Positions 43,069-51,170 of a stretch of DNA of 64,000 bases are shown piece by piece. The stretch spans positions 124,001 through 188,000 of the forward strand of contig LQBI01000032.1 of assembly GCA_002030045.1 (NCBI GenBank), written 5' to 3'. The stretch is from Candidatus Aegiribacteria sp. MLS_C. GTDB taxonomy: Bacteria; Fermentibacterota; Fermentibacteria; Fermentibacterales; JCC-6. The notes beneath the pieces are model-generated. The model did not search any database, was not told the origin of the DNA, and saw only the letters and a list, made by a program, of their open reading frames with translations. Positions within the stretch are counted from its first letter, which is position 1, and the number at the start of each line of letters is the position of its first letter. A program made the position numbers and the translations under genes.

Positions 43069-45600
43069 CTAGAGCCTCACCAGCCTGCAGGTGTCCGTTG
43101 TCTCCCCGTCGGCGGCCACTGCGAAGTAGACCCCGGCAGGCGCCAAGGGCCCTCCGTCCTCCCTTCCGTCCCATGTGAACGGTCCGGGTAACACGCTGCG
43201 GTCCAGCAGCACCCTTCCGCTCATGTCGTATATCCTGAGGCTGACCTCGGACTCCGCGCCGACCATCAGTGTAACCGAGGCAGAGAAGGGATTGCGTCCC
43301 GCGAGAGAAAGAGAGACATCCTGCATCGATTCGCTAACACTCCCGCCGGTCCCCAGAGGGTCGGGCGTGCAGGCCCAGAGGTCCCACTGCAGGTCAACGT
43401 CCCGTCTTCCGTAAACGGCCCAGGGCGTACCGTCCATGAAGGCCAGGGAGGCGTCGTCCAGAGCATCCTCGGACAGTGCTGCGTAATAGCCCTGCCAGGC
43501 ACCCCCCGAGAAGGTGTTCGTGTGGAGCTGCGAACTGTCCCATGTCCATGTTACAGTCACCTCCCCCGTCCCCGGCGACGAAATGGATGGCCTGGTGCAG
43601 CCGGCGTCGGAAGAGACCTGTTCGGGAGGCGTCCATGAAGACCCCGAGCCGTGGCTGACCAGTATGCACCCGGAGTCGTCCTGCCAGGCGAGCCAGTACT
43701 GGCCGTCGCAGTACGTCAGGTCGGCGTACCTTCCCCCTGAGGACGGCGAGGACACCGCGGTCTCAGCGCCGAACGGTCCAGAGTCCGGGGCGTCCCGGAA
43801 GCAGACTACCCAAGCTCCGTCCCTCCTGGCGTGGTAGGCGAGCCCGAACCCGTCATCGCCCCTGGCCACGTCGGGATAGCGTTCGGCGCCGTCCTCGCAG
43901 GATACATCCTGTATGGACGACCATGACGACCCGGTCCAGAAGACACCCTCGATGTCGGTCGAACCGTTCTGCCACTTCTGCCAGACCAGCCAGGCCCGGC
44001 CTCCGCCCCCGTCGAGGGAGGGTTCGACTTCGTAAGGGTCGCCGTCGGTGAGTATGGTCTCATCGACCCATGCTCCGCCGCTCCATCTCGAGATGTAGAT
44101 GTCGTAGCCCTCGTGGTTGTTGTCCATGCTCTGCCAGGCGCACCATACGTTCCCCTGGCCGTCGCCTCCCACAGTGGGGTGCCAGTCCCAGTACTCGTGG
44201 TCGGAGACCTGGACAGGAGCAGCCCAGGAATCCCCGTCGAAGCAGGTGGACATGACGTTGGCCCTCACGGGGTCCGAAGTGCCGCATACGGCGAAGATCA
44301 TACCGGAGCCCGGGTCGTAGTAGGTGTCCACCCTTCCCTGGGTATGCAGACCGTCGGTGATGTCGAAGGAGAGCCAGCTGTCTGCGCCTGTCCCGGATGG
44401 GGCTCCACCGCCCAGTCCAGAGTGGCGAAGACCGCCGAGCCTGGGCCTGAGGGTGGGATCCCCCAGGAGAACGGCCCCGTCCTCCATGTACATGTTGTTC
44501 CCCAGCCAGACCCGGAATGCCTCCCCCAGACAGTTTCCGCCGGCAAGGGACTGGTAGTACTCCTGGAAGTCATTCGTATAGTCCACCTTGGCCTGGGCCA
44601 GGACCGCCAGGCCGTAGGAATCGCACCAGATGTAGCTGTTGGCCAGGTTGTCCACCTCGGTCCATCTGCCGTTCGAGCAGCAGTTGAGGACGTAGAACGA
44701 GGCATGGGGATCCAGCGGAGGGACCTCCAGGTTGTTAAGGGTGCCCGCCCCGGCTGGAGGGGCGCCTGTGTGGAAGCTGCTGCCCCAGGGGCTGGAGTGG
44801 GAAATGAGGTGCACCCACTCGTAGCCGTTCAGCAGTTCGGCCTTGAAATCGTCGGCACAGGTTCCCACCGGATCGCTCTTGGTCACCACGGTGGTGTACA
44901 GCAGGTCGAGGTATCCGGTCAGTCCCGTGAAGGCCTCCTCGTATGCCAGGGCCCGGTCGGGCAGGACCAGTCCGCCGGTCCTGTAGGCGTGGTTCCTGGC
45001 GAAATAACCGTTGAGCAGGTTCGCCGGGCCGTCGATGGTCATGTACGTGGGTGTGAGCCGTCCCACCCATATCTCCGGAGCTCCGCCGCTGTAGGATTCG
45101 AAAAGACCGTCGGAATCGCTGTCCGTCCAGGTGCCGTTCATGTCCATCAGGTAGACGTCCACCGGATACTCGCCGTACCCGCAGTCCATCCATCCTGTGG
45201 GGATGTCCCCGATGCAGACCGCCCCTGAGAGCCCCTGCGCGTACTCGGCGACAAGGTCGTTCCGAATGTCCGTCGCCGTCCCGCCGTCGATGAGCCACAA
45301 CTCCACCGCCCAGCCCTCGTTCTCGAGGTCAGCCTGGTAGGTGGCGAGGGCGTCGGCGATGTCGCCGCTGACGCCTTCCTCCACCAGGAGTACCACCCTG
45401 TCGGACTCGGGGCCGGCCGCTTCCCGGACCACGGTCCTTTCGTAGGGACCCCTCTCCCCCGTGGTCTCCAGTCTGGCGCGGGTGGTCATGGGCGTCCGTC
45501 CTCTGGGATCCATGTACTGGAGCGGCACTCCCTCCGGGGTGGCCGGCAGGGAGGACGCCGAAAGGAGGACGGCGGCGAAAAGCATCATCGGACGGTTCAT
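43069..45600 (-). CDS. Secreted C25-like (gingipain-type) cysteine peptidase with propeller and C-terminal sorting domain
   Basis: This 843-residue protein has a signal peptide (MMLFAAVLLSASSLPA). Residues about 65-390 fit the caspase-like C25 fold, with candidate catalytic His268 in HLISHSS and Cys307/308 in YVLNCCSNG. Residues about 430-770 contain repeated WxxW/VxWQ blades such as NVWCAWQSMDNNHEGYDIYI and GRAWLVWQKWQ, a BNR/propeller-like region. The last 80 residues are a FlgD/T9SS-like module (EVSLRIYDMSGRVLLDRSVL ... GVYFAVAADGE). It is probably an exported protease. The start at 45600 follows aggaga. Confidence 0.75.
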   Translation of the reverse strand: MNRPMMLFAAVLLSASSLPATPEGVPLQYMDPRGRTPMTTRARLETTGERGPYERTVVREAAGPESDRVVLLVEEGVSGDIADALATYQADLENEGWAVELWLIDGGTATDIRNDLVAEYAQGLSGAVCIGDIPTGWMDCGYGEYPVDVYLMDMNGTWTDSDSDGLFESYSGGAPEIWVGRLTPTYMTIDGPANLLNGYFARNHAYRTGGLVLPDRALAYEEAFTGLTGYLDLLYTTVVTKSDPVGTCADDFKAELLNGYEWVHLISHSSPWGSSFHTGAPPAGAGTLNNLEVPPLDPHASFYVLNCCSNGRWTEVDNLANSYIWCDSYGLAVLAQAKVDYTNDFQEYYQSLAGGNCLGEAFRVWLGNNMYMEDGAVLLGDPTLRPRLGGLRHSGLGGGAPSGTGADSWLSFDITDGLHTQGRVDTYYDPGSGMIFAVCGTSDPVRANVMSTCFDGDSWAAPVQVSDHEYWDWHPTVGGDGQGNVWCAWQSMDNNHEGYDIYISRWSGGAWVDETILTDGDPYEVEPSLDGGGGRAWLVWQKWQNGSTDIEGVFWTGSSWSSIQDVSCEDGAERYPDVARGDDGFGLAYHARRDGAWVVCFRDAPDSGPFGAETAVSSPSSGGRYADLTYCDGQYWLAWQDDSGCILVSHGSGSSWTPPEQVSSDAGCTRPSISSPGTGEVTVTWTWDSSQLHTNTFSGGAWQGYYAALSEDALDDASLAFMDGTPWAVYGRRDVDLQWDLWACTPDPLGTGGSVSESMQDVSLSLAGRNPFSASVTLMVGAESEVSLRIYDMSGRVLLDRSVLPGPFTWDGREDGGPLAPAGVYFAVAADGETTDTCRLVRL

Positions 45601-45610
45601 GACGGTTCTC

Positions 45611-47131
45611 CTACTCCAGCGATCCAACCTCGGCCTCGACGGCCTCGAGTATCTCGCATGACCTTACGACCTCGGCCATCTTCGTGTGGTCGGGGTACAG
45701 AGGTCTGTCTTCGCCCAGATGGGTTATGTGCTTCCTTATCACTTCGTAAGCCGCGCGGACTCCCCTGCCCGGCCTGTGGTCCCTCTGGTCCAGACCGTCC
45801 GCGGCGGCGATCATCTCGATACCCAGTATCCCGTAGGCGTTATCGAGTATCTGGTGGTTCTGTATGGCTGTGTTCATGCCCATGCTGACGAAATCCTCCT
45901 GGTCCGCGGCTGCGGGTATGGACGCGCAGGCCGATGGGAGCGATAGGGCCCTCTGCTCCACTATGAGCATTCCGGCGGTGTACTGGCTGAGCATGTGGCC
46001 GCTGTACAGACCGGGCTTTTCCGCCAGGAATGGCGTCAGGCCAACTGAAAGGGCCGGGTTGAGTATCCTGTTGAGCCTTCTCTCGGACATCACGCAGACC
46101 ATGGTTATCGCGGCGCCCATCATGTCCATTGGGAGGGAAACCGGGGTTCCCTGGAAGTTGGCTCCGGTGAGCACCAGGTCCTCCTCGGGGAAGAACACCG
46201 GATTGTCGCCCACTCCGTTGAGTTCGGTCTCCACCTGGCTCCTGGCGTAGGCCAGGGCGTCATGGGCCGCTCCTATGACCTGAGGAGTGCTCCGCATGGA
46301 GTAGGCGTCCTGCACCTTCTTCTTGCCGCCCTTCAGGAGTTCGCTGCCATCTATGCACTTCATCAGCGCGCGGGCAGTGCGGACCGCTCCCGAAAATCCT
46401 CTGGCATGGTGGAGCTTCTCGTCGTAGGGCTTGAAATTCGCTATGAGGGCCTCCAGGCTCATGGCAGCGGCTATCTCCGCCTGCTTGAGCCACCTGTTCA
46501 TGTCGTGGAGGTGTAGGGTGTTCATGGCGTTCAGGACGTTGGAACCGTTGATTGTGGCGAGACCGTCCCTGGCGTGGAACACCTCGGGTTCCAGTCCCGC
46601 CCTCCTGAGAGCCTCGGCGCCGGACAGCAGTTCGCCATTGTAGTAGGCGCTTCCCTCGCCGATGACCACCAGGGCTATCTGGGACATTGGGGCCAGGTCG
46701 CCGCACGCACCCACGGAACCCTTCTGACAGACGTAGGGTGTCACTCCCCTGTTGAGCAGTTCCACCAGCATGCGGGTTATCTCCGGTCTCACGGCGGAGT
46801 GACCCTTGGCGTGGACATTGATCCGGGATGCCATGGCCCCCCGGACGTACTCCAACGGGGCCGGGTCGCCTATGCCGGCGGCGTGGTTGTAGACCAGGTA
46901 CTTCTGGAACTGCTTCACTTCCTCGTCGGTGAGGAGTGTCTCGGAGAATTCGCCTATACCGGTATTGACACCGTACATTATCTCCTTCTGGTCAAGCTTC
47001 TTCTGGATCATGCCCCTGCAGAACCTGATCCTGTCCTCGGCTTCCTTCGAGAGCTCCACCTTCTCGCCGTGCCTGGCAATTCTGACGAGCTTCTCGACCG
47101 TGAGTCCGGTACCATCCAGTACGACAGCCAT
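45611..47131 (-). CDS. hutH: Histidine ammonia-lyase family enzyme with Ala-Cys-Gly MIO triad
   Basis: This 506-residue protein has the aromatic amino-acid lyase hallmarks YGVNTGIGEF (Tyr53), GSVGACGDLAPMSQIALVVI and NGSNVLNA. The enzyme removes ammonia from histidine to give urocanate using the MIO cofactor cyclised from Ala-Ser-Gly. Here the triad is Ala142-Cys143-Gly144. From general knowledge, an S143C variant of the Pseudomonas enzyme is still converted to active enzyme, so activity is plausible. The start at 47131 follows aaggag. It lies ten bases upstream of the C25-like gene and divergent from glmL. Tyrosine or another amino acid as substrate is possible. Confidence 0.85.
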   Translation of the reverse strand: MAVVLDGTGLTVEKLVRIARHGEKVELSKEAEDRIRFCRGMIQKKLDQKEIMYGVNTGIGEFSETLLTDEEVKQFQKYLVYNHAAGIGDPAPLEYVRGAMASRINVHAKGHSAVRPEITRMLVELLNRGVTPYVCQKGSVGACGDLAPMSQIALVVIGEGSAYYNGELLSGAEALRRAGLEPEVFHARDGLATINGSNVLNAMNTLHLHDMNRWLKQAEIAAAMSLEALIANFKPYDEKLHHARGFSGAVRTARALMKCIDGSELLKGGKKKVQDAYSMRSTPQVIGAAHDALAYARSQVETELNGVGDNPVFFPEEDLVLTGANFQGTPVSLPMDMMGAAITMVCVMSERRLNRILNPALSVGLTPFLAEKPGLYSGHMLSQYTAGMLIVEQRALSLPSACASIPAAADQEDFVSMGMNTAIQNHQILDNAYGILGIEMIAAADGLDQRDHRPGRGVRAAYEVIRKHITHLGEDRPLYPDHTKMAEVVRSCEILEAVEAEVGSLE

Positions 47132-47320
47132 TTGGTCTCCTTCTGGGGATGTTCGATAACTGAGTGCGGTATTCCGTACGAACATAAGGGACGCACCTGA
47201 GTTAATCAAGTTGCTGCGAGGGCCGGGTGACAGCGCCCGGAGTTTGACGGAGGTTCACTTGGTGAGTAATAGTGATGGGCATGTTCGATCGCGGGAGGCA
47301 CCGGGACTGAAGGGGCACCA

Positions 47321-50170
47321 ATGGATGAATACGGGCGGAGAACGGGATACCTGATAATCACCGATGTCGGGAGCACCACCACAAAGGCCATGCTGCTCAG
47401 AAGAGGGAATGGGGGCCGTCTAGAGCCGGCGGCCGAAAGCAGGGTGCCCACCACCGTTGAGAAACCCTTCGAGGACGTCTGCATAGGCGTAGGGAGGGCG
47501 GTGGAACGACTGGAAGCCGCTACCGGGGAGAAACTCTCCAGGGGAGGTGGCATGCCGGCGGTCCCCTACCTTTCAACAAGCTCCGCCGGAGGGGGCCTTC
47601 AGATGATAGTCTTCGGGCTTACCTCCGTGGAGACCGGCAGAATAGCCGAGAACACTGCGAGCAACGCGGGAGGTGTCGTTCTGAGGACCATCTCGATCGA
47701 CGACGATCTGCAGGCGGTGGAACAGATGATGATCATACAGGACCTGCATCCGGACATGATCATGCTGGCCGGGGGCACCGACGGCGGCGCGATAGCCGGT
47801 GTGGTCAGGCTGGCTGAAATCCTTGCCCTCTCGAACCCCCGGCCCAAGTTCAGACAGGACATGAAGATTCCCCTGGTCTACTGCGGGAACAGTGAAGCCA
47901 GGTCCTTCGTTGGTGAGATACTGGAGGAGGTTTTCGAGGTCCACGCGGTCGACAACGTCAGACCCTCACTGGAGGAAACGAACATGGAACCGGCCAGGCG
48001 GGAGGTCCACCGGCTCTTCATGGAGAACGTCATGGAACGGGCTCCCGGTTACTCGAAGCTCAAGCCCTACGTGATATCCGACATACTCCCGACACCGGCG
48101 GGAGTCGAGAACATCATGCGTCTGTACAGCGAACGGACCGGCGAGAACGTCCTGATGATCGACATGGGAGGCGCGACCACCGACGTCTTCTCCTGCATCA
48201 CGGGCGAGTACAACCGGACCGTGGCTGCCAATACCGGCATGAGCTACTCCATCTCGAACATCCTCAGGAGATCTGGTATGGAGAGGGTGACGGGGCATCT
48301 TCCGGGAACGTTCACGGAGGACGCCGTAAGGGACTACATCTACAACAAGACCATATGCCCCACCTACGTCCCCTCCACTCCCGGCGAGGTTCTTACCGAA
48401 CAGGCCGTCGCCATATGCGGTATCGAGACCTCATGGCGGGAACACCTGGATGCCAGCTGCAGTACCGTGAGGGCAGGCTTCATGGACCGCATGAGGGCCA
48501 GGGTGAGGAAGGAGTTCGAGGAGACGTTCAGCACTTCGAAGAACTCAACGTTCAGCCTGTCGGACATCGACATCATAATAGGCTCCGGAGGAGTGATCTC
48601 ACATGCCGCCCGTGACCGGGCGTTCTGGATGCTGGCCGAGGGCTTCAGGCCCTACGGCGTTACCTGCCTCGCCGTGGACAGGGATTTCAGGGCCCCGCAT
48701 CTCGGCATCCTTTCGGAGATAGACGGGGATGAGGCTCTCAGGATCTTCCAGGACCGGTGCATGGAGAGGACGGGATGGGTGGTGGCACCCTTCGGTGATT
48801 TCGATGAGGGGGACAGGGTGCTGTCCGTCCGCGACCTGGACACCGGCGGGGTTACCGTGCTCGACTACGGCGGACTGCTATACCTGCCCCGCGGAGGCAA
48901 CCTGGAATTCCGGCCGGAGAGCGATGCGTCACTGGGGAATTCCGATGACAGGCTCCTCACTGAGCTTCCGGTCCTGGTGGACTGCCGCAACAGGGGAGAG
49001 AAAGCTTCCGGAGTGACGCTGGCAGGCGCCGGCGCCGGCGCATTTTCCCACGGAGAGGTGCGGGAATTCAGCAGTTCCATGGATCCCGGGCACGGTGGAC
49101 TGGAAACCGGGGAATGGGAGAGGGAGTACCGCCTTCCCTACAGCGGATCGATAATGGTGGAAACCGGCGACCGGGTGGAACCGGGCAGCGTACTCGGTGA
49201 GAACAGGTACTCGCCTCCCAGGCTGTACATCATCGACCTCAACAGGATACCGGGATACGACCGTCACCTGTCACCGGAGGAAATAAGGGACGGGCTTCTG
49301 GTCAGCGAGGGGGACAGGATACGGATGGACCAGCCACTCTACGAGGTCCACAGGAAGGGCCTGACAGGTTTCGACTTCACGTTCCGGTCAACGGTCGGAG
49401 GAATGGTGACCCGAATAGAGAAGAACGGTATTATCATAGTAAGGGAGATACAGGACTACGATGGAAAGCCCCACGAGGTGGACATAGCGGGTCCGCTGGG
49501 AATAAGACCCGGGCATATCGGGGCATACCTCAAGAGAAAGGAGGGGGACTTCGTGGAATCAGACCAGGTCCTGGCATCGGACATTTCCGCAGGCAGGGCG
49601 GTCATGGTGAAGTCCCCGACAACCGGGCTCATCAGGAAGGTTGACAGGAGGAACGGGACCGTGACCGTGCAGTACGAACTGAAACCGGTAAGGATGGTAT
49701 CACATGTCAGCGGAGAGGTGGCCGAGATCTTTCCCGAACAAGGTGTCAGGCTTCGGGGAAGCGGACCCAGGCTCACCGGAAGGATAGGCTTCGGCGGCGA
49801 GACCAGCGGCACTCTTGCTGAAATGATCGAGGGAGCGTCATCCCCTTCTGACAGGGGCAGGATCCTTTTCACTGCGAAACCGGTGGACCTCGACACGCTC
49901 AGATCAGCATCCGACGCAGGCGTCGCTGGGATGATAGCTCCGACCATACCCGCTTCTGACTGGTACCGGTACCTCGGCAGTGAGCTGGGAGTGGCGGTCA
50001 CCGGAGACGAGGGCACGCCCTTCACCCTGGTCCTGACCGCGGGTTTCGGCCTCAGGGAGATGGACGGGGAATGCTCGGGACTGCTGAGGGGCTCGGTGGG
50101 CAAACGGGTCTGCATATCCGGCAGGACGCAGATACGGGCCGGTGTTACAAGACCATGGGTGATGCTGTGA
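47321..50170 (+). CDS. GlmL/MutL-type reactivation ATPase with long C-terminal extension
   Basis: This 949-residue protein starts with the ASKHA phosphate motif LIITDVGSTTTKAMLLRRGN. Within the first 460 residues it has the GlmL features YLSTSSAGGGLQMIVFGLTS, DMIMLAGGTDGGAIAGVVRL and VLMIDMGGATTDVFSCITGE, the family tied to adenosylcobalamin glutamate mutase. GlmL proteins are usually about half this length. The extra 450 residues contain barrel-sandwich-like blocks (GSIMVETGDRVEPGSVLGEN, MVKSPTTGLIRKVDRR) and a conserved end (ITGDE... TLVLTAGFGL, GRTQIRAGVTRP). No mutase subunit is in the window. It may reactivate a B12 enzyme. Confidence 0.75.
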   Translation: MDEYGRRTGYLIITDVGSTTTKAMLLRRGNGGRLEPAAESRVPTTVEKPFEDVCIGVGRAVERLEAATGEKLSRGGGMPAVPYLSTSSAGGGLQMIVFGLTSVETGRIAENTASNAGGVVLRTISIDDDLQAVEQMMIIQDLHPDMIMLAGGTDGGAIAGVVRLAEILALSNPRPKFRQDMKIPLVYCGNSEARSFVGEILEEVFEVHAVDNVRPSLEETNMEPARREVHRLFMENVMERAPGYSKLKPYVISDILPTPAGVENIMRLYSERTGENVLMIDMGGATTDVFSCITGEYNRTVAANTGMSYSISNILRRSGMERVTGHLPGTFTEDAVRDYIYNKTICPTYVPSTPGEVLTEQAVAICGIETSWREHLDASCSTVRAGFMDRMRARVRKEFEETFSTSKNSTFSLSDIDIIIGSGGVISHAARDRAFWMLAEGFRPYGVTCLAVDRDFRAPHLGILSEIDGDEALRIFQDRCMERTGWVVAPFGDFDEGDRVLSVRDLDTGGVTVLDYGGLLYLPRGGNLEFRPESDASLGNSDDRLLTELPVLVDCRNRGEKASGVTLAGAGAGAFSHGEVREFSSSMDPGHGGLETGEWEREYRLPYSGSIMVETGDRVEPGSVLGENRYSPPRLYIIDLNRIPGYDRHLSPEEIRDGLLVSEGDRIRMDQPLYEVHRKGLTGFDFTFRSTVGGMVTRIEKNGIIIVREIQDYDGKPHEVDIAGPLGIRPGHIGAYLKRKEGDFVESDQVLASDISAGRAVMVKSPTTGLIRKVDRRNGTVTVQYELKPVRMVSHVSGEVAEIFPEQGVRLRGSGPRLTGRIGFGGETSGTLAEMIEGASSPSDRGRILFTAKPVDLDTLRSASDAGVAGMIAPTIPASDWYRYLGSELGVAVTGDEGTPFTLVLTAGFGLREMDGECSGLLRGSVGKRVCISGRTQIRAGVTRPWVML

Positions 50171-51153
50171 CCGGCGCCGGCGGTACCCCTCCATCGGTGG
50201 TCTTCGGGCCCGTACCCTCCCGCAGACTCGGGAGGAGCATGGGCATCAACAATATACCCTCAAAACACTGCAGCTACAGCTGTGTCTACTGCCAGGTGGG
50301 CAGGACGACGAACATGTCCGTCACCAGGAGAGTGTTCTACGACCCCGACAGTATCCTGCGTGAGTTGACGGAAAAGCTCGATGAAGTGAGGGCAGGCGGG
50401 GATGCCGTCGACTACGTCACTGTGGTACCTGACGGAGAACCCACCCTAGACATTAACCTGGGCCGCCTTCTGGACGGTATCAATTCAACGGGCGTACCCT
50501 CGGCCGTCATATCCAATTCCTCGCTGATCACGTACCCTGATGTGAGAGAGGAACTCATGAGATCCTCATGGGTATCCCTGAAGGCGGACGGTGTCCGTAC
50601 GGAGGTCTGGAAGGCCGTGGACAGACCCCATGGAGCACTCCGCCTGGAAAACATACTCGAAGGCATAATGGAGTTCTCCCGGGACCATTCCGGTAGACTG
50701 GTCACCGAGACGATGCTGGTGGAGGGGATGAACACCGGTACACGGGACCTGGAGGCTCTGGCGGACTTCCTCGCGAAAGTCGGACCGGCGACGGTATACC
50801 TGTCCGTGCCCTCTCGACCCCCGGCCGAGCCGGGGATAGGCCCTCCCTCCACGGAGACCCTGAACCGGGCGTACCAGATACTGGCGTCCAGGCTCGAGAA
50901 TGTCGAGTACCTGACCGGCTACGAGGGTGAGGATTTCTCCAGGAGCGGCGAGCTGGTCGCCGGCCTGCTGTCCATACTGGCGGTCCATCCGATGAGGGAG
51001 AGCGCCGTCCTGCGCTACCTGTCCGACGTGAAGGACCCGGAGGCGAAGCTCGGTGAACTGGTGAGAGATGGACTGGTCGGCCGTGAGGTGCATCTCGGGG
51101 AGGTCTACTACCTGCTCAGGCCCCCGGCGTCTTCCGACGGATCCGGGGGCTGA
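50155..51153 (+). CDS. Radical SAM protein
   Basis: This 332-residue protein has the radical SAM cluster motif in HCSYSCVYCQVGR (CxxxCxxC), preceded by VVFGPVPSRRLGRSMGINNI, a signature of a family of small radical SAM proteins related to archaeal and wybutosine-type members. A C-terminal part (residues about 255-325) looks like a winged helix. The start overlaps the glmL stop by 16 bases, so the two are probably co-translated. The reaction is unknown; a role together with GlmL is inferred only from coupling. Confidence 0.8.
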   Translation: MGDAVTGAGGTPPSVVFGPVPSRRLGRSMGINNIPSKHCSYSCVYCQVGRTTNMSVTRRVFYDPDSILRELTEKLDEVRAGGDAVDYVTVVPDGEPTLDINLGRLLDGINSTGVPSAVISNSSLITYPDVREELMRSSWVSLKADGVRTEVWKAVDRPHGALRLENILEGIMEFSRDHSGRLVTETMLVEGMNTGTRDLEALADFLAKVGPATVYLSVPSRPPAEPGIGPPSTETLNRAYQILASRLENVEYLTGYEGEDFSRSGELVAGLLSILAVHPMRESAVLRYLSDVKDPEAKLGELVRDGLVGREVHLGEVYYLLRPPASSDGSGG

Positions 51154-51170
51154 GCAGGAGCTGAGGCGCG

